A stretch of 5,700 nucleotides of DNA from Tannerella sp. GTDB taxonomy: Bacteria; Bacteroidota; Bacteroidia; Bacteroidales; Tannerellaceae. Of this stretch, positions 1 to 5,700 are shown in pieces. Below the pieces are notes generated by a model. That model saw only the letters and a list, made by a program, of their open reading frames with translations. It was not told the origin of the DNA and searched no databases. The DNA lies in NCBI GenBank assembly GCA_031283915.1, contig JAITAY010000146.1, forward strand, positions 1 to 5,700, read 5' to 3'. Numbering within the stretch: position 1 is the stretch's first letter; each line of letters opens with the position of its first letter. The translations under genes were made by a program, and so were the position numbers.

Positions 1-213
1 AGTGAATCACGACACAGTTGATTATCAAGTTTGGGAAAACAGGATCAAAGAAGTAATGCCGTTTTTGAAATAATAATCTCACTTGCACATTGTTCGCTGT
101 CCAGTGAGTTTTGGATAAGCTCGGGTTCCCAAGTGCACAAAAACATACGTCCTTTGTTCCGGAAACGGCATCGTCGTCGAAAGCATTCAGGGGGGGATTT
201 GTCGCAGGAGGTT
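1..213. other. Non-coding flank downstream of the transposase remnant
   Basis: No convincing gene is seen here. Plus-strand ATG frames at 31-258 and 111-437 run across this stretch, but their translations resemble no family I know, and both overlap the transposase remnant read on the opposite strand. If the insertion sequence once ended normally, its terminal inverted repeat should lie shortly left of 214. I could not identify it, because the other end of the element is not in the window for comparison. Confidence 0.4.
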
Positions 214-425
214 TTAAAACAGCATCAGTTGCCCGTTGGGGTTTACAGTCTACTTTGATGGCAAGCTTTTTGTCGAAAAAAACAGTATGCTCCCGACGCG
301 GCAATCAGATTCATGATGAAACAGTGAATGGAGCGATGTCGCGAATATTTCCCATTGCATATGTTTTTGAGATCATCGTTTATACTCTCAAAGACAGCGC
401 GTTTACGAAGCATGATACTTTCAGG
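214..425 (-). pseudogene. Decayed C-terminal remnant of an IS982-family transposase
   Basis: Reading the minus strand from 425 gives SIMLRKRAVFESINDDLKN, then a stretch containing RHRS, then NLIAASGAYCFF. This matches the C-terminal part of IS982-family transposases as I know them. R-A-V-F-E followed six residues later by K fits the R-(3)-E-(6)-K signature around the third catalytic acidic residue of DDE transposases. The frame breaks twice at homopolymers: a run of seven T (276-282), after which DKKLAIKVDCKP follows, and a run of four C (238-241), after which NGQLMLF and a TAA stop (214-216) follow. Removing one base at each run restores a continuous C-terminus of about 69 codons. Intact members of the family are around 290-300 residues, so roughly the last quarter remains. 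The N-terminal region and both catalytic aspartates are absent, and a stop codon (426-428) lies directly upstream in frame. It is certainly non-functional. The family call is from memory of the motifs. Confidence 0.75.
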
Positions 426-428
426 TTA

Positions 429-801
429 GAATGCTGAATTTAAGCTGACTGCCTTGACTTGGGAGAGCATCCTCTTCAAACTTATACTTCTCACGGTTTA
501 AAACGATGAGGTGAAAATAAAAAGCTGCTTGCGTGTCACGACACTTCATGACACCAACCAACAGTTGGGATCTTCATGCCGCAAAAAGATTAACCTTTCT
601 ATTCAAAAGGGATACCTTTTTGCAAGAGGGGATATTACATGGCCGGTCAATTGACGGAATTGTAAAATCAGCAGAATGTACAGATTTTTGCAAACGGGCA
701 GTGTGATTGCTTGTTCATACACATAATGAGACTCCATGCACAGCGTAACATAAGAGTTTGGAGCGAAATAAACCGGCTCATTTTTACACAACCGTCCGCT
801 G
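429..801. other. Intergenic region without a supported gene
   Basis: This 373-base stretch separates the barrel gene from the transposase remnant. No frame gives a recognisable protein. A 42-codon minus-strand frame (421-549, starting MKCRDTQAAF) is open, but nothing supports it as a gene. A 90-codon minus-strand frame (603-875) begins inside the barrel gene in another frame. Small inverted repeats are present: GTGTCA (533-538) with TGACAC (549-554), CCAAC (554-558) with GTTGG (564-568), and a larger one at 581-623 listed separately. None resembles a tRNA or a known RNA family to me. Confidence 0.5.
581..623 (-). terminator. Candidate intrinsic terminator downstream of the barrel gene
   Basis: GCAAAAAG (581-588) and CTTTTTGC (616-623) form a perfect 8-bp inverted repeat. 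Nested inside is a second stem, AAAAGG (605-610) with CCTTTT (615-620), around a GATA loop. On the minus strand the structure begins about 180 nt past the barrel stop codon and each stem closes with a T run, which suits transcription ending here. The stems are A/T-rich with few G-C pairs, so they are weak. The distance from the gene is long for a dedicated terminator. The structure is roughly symmetrical and could act in either direction. Confidence 0.3.
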
Positions 802-1407
802 TCAGAACAGCACGGCGGCCGAGATCGACCAAGTGTGGGCTTTGCCTTTGTATATCGGCAGATTACCGGAGTCAATTGTCTTGAAATTATGGGTCAGTCC
901 CAGACCGTAATTCAGTCCCACTTGCAGGAAACCCAAGGCTTCGGCTCCGATCGAGAAGTTCAATCCGGTGTTGAAGTTGCCTGCCTTTACCTGACCGTTG
1001 ACGTCGTTATACAACCCACTGATATCCCATATCTTCCGCCCGCCTGTCCGGAAGCCGAAATACGGCCCTGCCGCCAGGTAGGGTTTGAGCAATGGCGTCA
1101 TCAGTTTCCATTTCACATTCAAGGGAATTTCAAGGTAATTGCTCTTGACAGTCCGGTTTTCCAGTTCACAGCCTTTCTGCGTAAACAGCAGGGCAACGTC
1201 CATTCCCCAGCCCGTAGAAGGTTTCACGTATTCGAGCATGGGGCCGAGTTGGAAACCGGTGATGTTGCCTGCCTCCAGCACATTGTCGAACTTGACTGTG
1301 GCAATGTTAACGCCACCTTTTACGCCGAAATTCAATTGTGCATGTGCCGCCGGCAGCGCCAGCATGATTGCCAGCATTCCGCACAGGATTATTTTTGTCG
1401 TTTTCAT
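802..1407 (-). CDS. Secreted outer-membrane beta-barrel protein (PorT-like family)
   Basis: This 201-residue protein is exported to the outer membrane. Residues 1-23 form a classical signal peptide: MKTTK, a hydrophobic core, then a signal peptidase I site after AHA with Q24 as the mature N-terminus. The mature part opens with LNFGVKGGVNIATV and contains YLEIPLNVKWK (91-101) and KPYLAAGPYFGF (108-119). These are typical of the Bacteroidetes small barrel family (PF13568-like, 'outer membrane beta-barrel'). Alternating polar/hydrophobic strands run to a C-terminal aromatic residue (VLF), as expected for barrel insertion by the BAM machinery. About 180 mature residues suit an eight-stranded barrel. 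Its role is not predictable; many relatives have no known function, and true PorT of type IX secretion is only a distant comparison. It starts 27 nt after asnS with no promoter seen in the gap, so read-through from the operon is likely. An upstream ATG (ATGATTTATG) is out of frame, supporting this start. Confidence 0.85.
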   Translation of the reverse strand: MKTTKIILCGMLAIMLALPAAHAQLNFGVKGGVNIATVKFDNVLEAGNITGFQLGPMLEYVKPSTGWGMDVALLFTQKGCELENRTVKSNYLEIPLNVKWKLMTPLLKPYLAAGPYFGFRTGGRKIWDISGLYNDVNGQVKAGNFNTGLNFSIGAEALGFLQVGLNYGLGLTHNFKTIDSGNLPIYKGKAHTWSISAAVLF

Positions 1408-1434
1408 AAATCATAATTTGTTTAAGTTTCTTGC

Positions 1435-2835
1435 TCAAAATTCTGCATTATTCGGCGTACGCGGAAACGGAATGACATCGCGGATATTGGCCATGCCGGT
1501 GACAAACAGCAACAATCGCTCGAAGCCCAACCCGAAACCCGAATGAGGCGCCGTTCCGAAACGCCTGGTATCCAAATACCACCAGATGTCTTTCTCGGGT
1601 ACGTTCATCTCCTTTGCACGGGAGACCAGTCTGTCGTAATTTTCTTCGCGCTGCGAACCGCCGATAATCTCGCCGATTTTCGGGAACAGGACATCCATTG
1701 CACGCACCGTTTTCCCGTCATCGTTCTGTTTCATGTAGAACGATTTGATTTCCTTCGGATAGTCCGTCAGAATCACCGGACATTTGAAATGTTCTTCCAC
1801 CAGATAACGTTCGTGTTCGGCGGCCAAATCCGCACCCCAGTAGATCGGAAACTCAAACGCCTTTCCGTTGGCGACGGCCTGCTCCAGTACCCGGATTCCT
1901 TCCGTGTAGGGCAAGCGAACAAACGGCTGTTTCAATACGAAATTCAGCCGTTCGATCAGGTCTCTGTCAAACCTTTCATTCAGGAAGCTCAGGTCGTCGA
2001 GGCTATGATCCAGCGCCCACTGTACGCAATACTTGATAAAGTCTTCGGCCAGTTGCATGTTGTCCGCAATCTCGTAAAAAGCGACTTCCGGCTCGATCAT
2101 CCAGAACTCGGCCAGATGACGCGGGGTGTTGGAATTTTCGGCGCGGAAGGTAGGCCCGAACGTATAAATCGCTCCCAGCCCCATCGCCGCCAGTTCGCCT
2201 TCCAACTGCCCGGAAACCGTCAACCCGGTCTGCTTGCCGAAAAAGTCGCGGTCATACAGGATGGAGCCGTTTTCGTCTTTCCGGAGATCATACAGGTTCA
2301 GGGTTGTGACCTGAAACATCTGTCCGGCGCCTTCGCAATCGGAGCCGGTGATGATCGGCGTATGTACATACAGGAATCCGCGTTCATGAAAAAAGGTATG
2401 GATCGCCATGGCCATCTGGTGACGGATGCGGAAAATAGCGCCGAATGTGTTTGTTCGCGGGCGCAGATGAGCAATTTCACGGAGATACTCCAGCGAATGG
2501 CCTTTTTTCTGCAAGGGATATGTGGCCGGATCGGCTCCGCCGTATACTTCTATCTCGTCCGCCTGCATCTCCACGCTTTGTCCCTGTCCCTGCGAGGGCA
2601 CCAGTTGTCCGGTTGCCCGGATGCAAGCCCCCGTAGTGACCGCTTTCAGGCTCTCCTCACCAAACCGTTCCACGTCTGCCACAATTTGCAGATTGTGAAT
2701 GGTAGAACCGTCATTCAACGCAATAAACTGTACCCGTTTATTCCCTCTCCGGGTGCGCACCCAACCTTTCACAAGCACGGTCGAGCCTTGCTGCACCTCC
2801 ATCTTCAGTACCTCTGCGATCCTTTTCCGTTCCAT
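1435..2835 (-). CDS. asnS: Asparaginyl-tRNA synthetase
   Basis: This cytoplasmic class IIb aminoacyl-tRNA synthetase joins asparagine to tRNA-Asn using ATP. At 466 residues it equals the E. coli enzyme in length. Residues 1 to about 100 form the N-terminal OB-fold anticodon-binding domain, with GWVRTRRGNKRVQFIALNDG at 24-43. The catalytic core follows. Motif 1 lies near 145-160, ending in HTP. Motif 2 includes FRAENSNTPRHLAEFWMIEPE (230-250), with R231 expected to contact ATP. Motif 3 is HSGFGLGFERL (431-441), with the invariant arginine R440. The C-terminus IRDVIPFPRTPNNAEF is characteristic of AsnRS. The compact length and lack of the extra GAD domain of bacterial AspRS exclude that relative. 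The start lies 6 nt after the pseudouridine synthase stop codon, so translational coupling is likely. Its presence means the organism can charge tRNA-Asn directly, without needing the Asp-tRNA amidotransferase route for this purpose. Confidence 0.97.
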   Translation of the reverse strand: MERKRIAEVLKMEVQQGSTVLVKGWVRTRRGNKRVQFIALNDGSTIHNLQIVADVERFGEESLKAVTTGACIRATGQLVPSQGQGQSVEMQADEIEVYGGADPATYPLQKKGHSLEYLREIAHLRPRTNTFGAIFRIRHQMAMAIHTFFHERGFLYVHTPIITGSDCEGAGQMFQVTTLNLYDLRKDENGSILYDRDFFGKQTGLTVSGQLEGELAAMGLGAIYTFGPTFRAENSNTPRHLAEFWMIEPEVAFYEIADNMQLAEDFIKYCVQWALDHSLDDLSFLNERFDRDLIERLNFVLKQPFVRLPYTEGIRVLEQAVANGKAFEFPIYWGADLAAEHERYLVEEHFKCPVILTDYPKEIKSFYMKQNDDGKTVRAMDVLFPKIGEIIGGSQREENYDRLVSRAKEMNVPEKDIWWYLDTRRFGTAPHSGFGLGFERLLLFVTGMANIRDVIPFPRTPNNAEF

Positions 2836-2841
2836 GCCGTC

Positions 2842-4155
2842 TTATTCAAATGCGCCCATCCGGAGCATGTTCACTTCCTTTTCATTCAAGTAACGCCATT
2901 TCCCGCGTCCGAGATTCTTTTTCGTCAGACCGGCGAAATAGACCCTGTCTAACTTCACGACGCGGTAGCCGAGCGCTTCGAACATGCGGCGCACAATCCG
3001 GTTGCGTCCCGAATGAATCTCAATGCCTACCTGTTTTCTATCGCTTTCGTTGGCATAGCTGATGGCATCGGCATGGATTTCACCGTCGTCCAGTTCAATG
3101 CCGGTGGCCAGTTTCTCCATGTCCTCAATGGCAACATCTTTGTCAACCCAGACGTGGTAGATTTTCTTTTTCTTGTAGGAAGGATGAGTGAGCTTGGAAG
3201 CCAGGTCGCCGTCGTTCGTGAGCAGCAATACGCCCGTTGTGTTCCGATCCAGACGCCCGACGGGGTAGATGCGTTCTTTGCAGGCATGTCTCACCAAATC
3301 CATGACAGTCAGTCGTTCCTGGGGATCGTCCGACGAAGTCACGCAATTTTTCGGTTTGTTCAGCAGGATATACAGTTTGCCCTCAATCTGCACTTGCCGG
3401 TCGTGGAACAATACGAGGTCCTGCCGCGTAATTTTGGTACCCAGTTCCGTAATCACATTTCCGTTAACCTTCACGACGCCGGCCTGGATAAATTCGTCGG
3501 CCTCGCGACGCGAACAGACTCCGGCATTCGCCAGAAATTTGTTCAGGCGGATCGGTTCGTTCGGATCCGTCAAGGCTTCCTTGTACTTCAACTGTTTCTG
3601 ATAACTGTATTTGGAATTTGGGTTATATCCGGGACGCGGCAAGCGTTTGTTCGGCCTCTTTTCGCCCGGACGATTGGGTTGCATATGCGGACGATTGCTT
3701 TCATAACTGCCGTTCCCGACCCGTTCCCGTTTTTGATACCCTCTGTCCATCTCCGGACGCGCCTGACGAGGCGGATATTCTCTTCGCTCGCTATTGCCTC
3801 CGTAGGGCTGCGCCGGACGCGACGACGGCTGGTAGGGACGCCGTTCTTCCATACCGGACGATGGCGGCGGATAATTATAGCGTCCTGCCGCTTCCCGGTT
3901 GTCGCTGGGTTTGTATTCCCCTCCTCCGTATGGAGTTCGGTTATAACTCACATTCCGGCTATCCTTGATGCGCGGACGGCGTCCCGCTGTCGGCCGTTCG
4001 TTTTCATGTACCTGATAGCCGCTGCCGTCTCTGGTTGCGTGATAGGCTGGTTTCCTTTCATAATTTTGTTCTTGCGAACTTGCATTTTCCCGCTGGTTTT
4101 CCGGGATACTGTTTTTCGAATACATTTCAGTTCCTTCTTTTTCTTCTGTTCCCAT
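2842..4155 (-). CDS. rluB: RluB/RsuA-family ribosomal pseudouridine synthase with a long disordered N-terminal extension
   Basis: The enzyme isomerises a specific uridine to pseudouridine in ribosomal RNA; by family the likely target is the 23S rRNA site of RluB. An S4 RNA-binding domain covers about 201-247 (IRLNKFLANAGVCSRREAD). The catalytic domain covers about 260-430, with LLNKPKNCVTSS (264-275), GRLDRNTTGVLLLTNDGD (300-317) holding the catalytic aspartate D303, KLTHP (321-325), and GRNRIVRRMFEALGY (383-397). Residues 1 to about 190 are low-complexity, rich in Arg, Pro, Tyr, Asn, Gly and Glu, and probably unstructured; E. coli RluB lacks such a stretch. Similar extensions occur in Bacteroidales relatives. 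The start follows an A-rich leader 80 nt after purB. An alternative start, M11 (4123-4125), has AAGGA just upstream and cannot be excluded. RluB versus RsuA, RluE or RluF specificity is inferred from the overall sequence, so the symbol is less certain than the family. Confidence 0.9.
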   Translation of the reverse strand: MGTEEKEGTEMYSKNSIPENQRENASSQEQNYERKPAYHATRDGSGYQVHENERPTAGRRPRIKDSRNVSYNRTPYGGGEYKPSDNREAAGRYNYPPPSSGMEERRPYQPSSRPAQPYGGNSERREYPPRQARPEMDRGYQKRERVGNGSYESNRPHMQPNRPGEKRPNKRLPRPGYNPNSKYSYQKQLKYKEALTDPNEPIRLNKFLANAGVCSRREADEFIQAGVVKVNGNVITELGTKITRQDLVLFHDRQVQIEGKLYILLNKPKNCVTSSDDPQERLTVMDLVRHACKERIYPVGRLDRNTTGVLLLTNDGDLASKLTHPSYKKKKIYHVWVDKDVAIEDMEKLATGIELDDGEIHADAISYANESDRKQVGIEIHSGRNRIVRRMFEALGYRVVKLDRVYFAGLTKKNLGRGKWRYLNEKEVNMLRMGAFE

Positions 4156-4235
4156 TTTTTTATATTTTGAGATTAAACTTTTGCAGTCTCACGATTGCAC
4201 TTCTATTTTTACACTATATGTTAATAATAAATACA

Positions 4236-5579
4236 TTAAATTCCTACATAATTATGAGGCGTCACCGCCTTGAGTTCTTTTTTCACAGCTTCGCTTAATT
4301 GCAGAGATTGAATGAATTGCGCGATCGACTGTTCGGTAATTTCTTCATTTGTGCGCGTCAAGGCTTTCAGTGCTTCATACGGCGCCGGATAACCTTCCCT
4401 GCGCAAAATGGTCTGAATCGCTTCTGCTACGACTGCCCAGCGGCTATCCAGCTCGCGAGACAACACGTCTTTCTGTAACAACAGTTTCCCCAGCCCTTTT
4501 CCCAGGCTTTTCAGCGCGATTTCGATATGCGCCAGCGGTACGCCGATGTTCCGCAAGACGGTCGAATCCGTCAAATCCCGCTGCAAGCGCGAAACGGGCA
4601 ATTTCAGGCTCAGGTGTGTCAGTATGGCGTTGGCCATGCCCAAATTTCCCTCCGCATTTTCGAAATCTATCGGATTGACTTTGTGCGGCATCGCAGACGA
4701 ACCGACTTCGCCCGCCTTGATTTGCTGCTTGAAATACTCCATCGAGATGTATTGCCAGAAATCACGGCTCAGATCCGTTAAAATCACATTGATCCGCCTC
4801 AGTCCGTCGAACAGCGCGGCCAGATGGTCGTAATTAGATATCTGCGTCGTCCATTCCTCGCGTTTCAATCCCAGCACATCGTTGACCAGCCGGTCGGCGA
4901 AGGATTTCCAGTCATATCCGGGATAAGCAACGTGATGTGCATTGAAATTGCCGGTTGCTCCGCCAAACTTGGCTGTTATTGGGATTTGTTTCAACGCCTT
5001 GATCTGTTCTTCCAGCCGGTAGACAAATACTTGTATTTCTTTGCCCAGCCGCGTGGGCGAAGCCGGCTGACCGTGTGTTTTTGCCAGCATCGGGATGTCT
5101 TTCCAGCTTTCGGCATATCCCTTCAACACGTCAATGACCGCCTGTAATTCGGGATAATACACCTTTGCCAGCCCTTCTTTCAGCGAAAGGGGGATAGCCG
5201 TGTTGTTAATGTCTTGCGACGTCAACCCGAAATGAATAAACTCCTTGTAATCCTGCAACGAAAGTGCATCAAATTTTTCCTTGATGAAATATTCGACGGC
5301 TTTCACATCGTGTCTGGTGATTTGTTCGATCGTTTTGATACGGGATGCATCTTCAAGGGAAAAATCAAGATATATCCGTTGCAAAGTCTCCCTTGTCTCC
5401 TCCGTATCCAACGGTTTCAAGGGGGGCAAAAAGCCGGTAAGCATGTTGAAATACTCGATTTCTACCCGTACCCGGTAGCGAATCAACGCAAATTCAGAAA
5501 AACAGGAAGCCAGCGCTTCCGTCTGATCCCGATAGCGTCCGTCCACAGGAGAAATGGCTGTCAACTTTGAAACAATCAT
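4236..5579 (-). CDS. purB: Adenylosuccinate lyase
   Basis: This cytoplasmic enzyme acts twice in purine synthesis. It removes fumarate from SAICAR to give AICAR, and from adenylosuccinate to give AMP. The 447 residues match the E. coli-type PurB (456). The N-terminus MIVSKLTAISPVDGRYRDQT aligns with the LTAVSPVDGRY start known from that group, which fixes the start codon. Fumarase/aspartase superfamily features appear in order: TRHDVKAVEY (88-97, H90), FGLTSQDINNTA (117-128), KTHGQPASPTRLG (167-179, with H169 as the probable general acid), and the signature loop GSSAMPHKVNPIDFENAEGN (293-312), in which S295 is the likely catalytic base. No key residue is missing. It is the first gene of the minus-strand cluster and probably sets transcription for the pseudouridine synthase and asnS behind it. 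No PurR-type operator or riboswitch was recognised upstream. Confidence 0.97.
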   Translation of the reverse strand: MIVSKLTAISPVDGRYRDQTEALASCFSEFALIRYRVRVEIEYFNMLTGFLPPLKPLDTEETRETLQRIYLDFSLEDASRIKTIEQITRHDVKAVEYFIKEKFDALSLQDYKEFIHFGLTSQDINNTAIPLSLKEGLAKVYYPELQAVIDVLKGYAESWKDIPMLAKTHGQPASPTRLGKEIQVFVYRLEEQIKALKQIPITAKFGGATGNFNAHHVAYPGYDWKSFADRLVNDVLGLKREEWTTQISNYDHLAALFDGLRRINVILTDLSRDFWQYISMEYFKQQIKAGEVGSSAMPHKVNPIDFENAEGNLGMANAILTHLSLKLPVSRLQRDLTDSTVLRNIGVPLAHIEIALKSLGKGLGKLLLQKDVLSRELDSRWAVVAEAIQTILRREGYPAPYEALKALTRTNEEITEQSIAQFIQSLQLSEAVKKELKAVTPHNYVGI

Positions 5580-5599
5580 GTCTATTTGAAATTACCGGC

Positions 5600-5607
5600 C
5601 AAAGGTA
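5600..5607 (-). promoter_or_regulatory. Candidate Bacteroidetes -7 promoter element for purB
   Basis: On the minus strand this reads TACCTTTG, an exact fit to the TAnnTTTG consensus used by the primary sigma factor of Bacteroidetes. It lies 20 nt upstream of the purB ATG, implying a leader of about 15 nt. No good TTTG-like -33 element is present at the usual 19-21 bp spacing (around 5627-5632), so the promoter is plausible but incomplete. A chance match to six fixed bases is possible. Confidence 0.5.
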
Positions 5608-5700
5608 CGACTTTTTTATACATTATCGCCTATGATGAGAGTGAAAAAATGATATTCGAGCTGTTTTAAGGAGCATTCAGACGAAATTTAAGTCTCCTGC

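Noticed and set aside
31..437. Plus-strand frames of 75 and 108 codons (31-258 and 111-437)
   Set aside because: They overlap each other in different frames and lie opposite the minus-strand transposase remnant, whose protein motifs are clear. Their own translations resemble nothing.
603..875. 90-codon minus-strand frame overlapping the end of the barrel gene
   Set aside because: It begins inside the barrel coding region in another frame and continues into non-coding DNA with no recognisable motif.
1543..2952. 469-codon plus-strand open frame antisense to asnS
   Set aside because: It lies opposite a gene with all class II synthetase motifs, its translation is rich in F, H, R and Q with no domain, and it runs past the end of asnS into the neighbouring gene. 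It is a shadow of the real coding strand.
3013..4170. 385-codon plus-strand open frame antisense to the pseudouridine synthase
   Set aside because: It mirrors the real gene, including its low-complexity region, has no recognisable domain, and the minus-strand frame carries the complete catalytic motifs.
4168..4191. Inverted repeat TGAGA/TCTCA between purB and the pseudouridine synthase as a terminator or attenuator
   Set aside because: The stem is only 5 bp with a 14-nt loop and no T run suited to termination on the minus strand; it is compatible with chance.
5670..5697. Imperfect inverted repeat GGAG...CTCC with inner AGAC...GTCT at the right edge
   Set aside because: The stems are 4 bp each, overlapping on the right side, and the neighbouring gene lies outside the window, so no role can be supported.

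Overview
The window looks like a Bacteroidales chromosome (Bacteroides, Parabacteroides or Tannerella type). Three things point there: the gene set and order, the Bacteroidetes-type outer-membrane beta-barrel protein, and a TAnnTTTG-type -7 promoter element ahead of the first gene. Start codons follow A-rich leaders rather than strong Shine-Dalgarno sequences. The genus cannot be fixed from the sequence alone.

All four intact genes lie on the minus strand and are transcribed from right to left. They are purB (adenylosuccinate lyase, 4236-5579), an RluB/RsuA-family pseudouridine synthase with a long disordered N-terminal extension (2842-4155), asnS (asparaginyl-tRNA synthetase, 1435-2835), and a small secreted outer-membrane beta-barrel protein (802-1407). 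The gaps are 80, 6 and 27 nt, so an operon is likely, and the pseudouridine synthase and asnS are probably translationally coupled. The only promoter-like element found is just upstream of purB (5600-5607). The first three genes are housekeeping functions: purine synthesis, rRNA modification and tRNA charging. The fourth is an envelope protein that may simply be carried along on the transcript.

The left 800 bases hold no intact gene. Positions 214-425 (minus strand) carry the decayed 3' end of an IS982-family transposase gene. It shows the R-(3)-E-(6)-K signature and a QLMLF C-terminus, but the reading frame is broken at two homopolymer runs and the front three quarters of the gene are missing. 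Between it and the barrel gene is about 375 bases of non-coding DNA with an inverted repeat at 581-623 that could terminate the operon.

I found no sign of a previously undescribed system. The points most worth a second look are the transposase remnant and the unusual N-terminal extension of the pseudouridine synthase.
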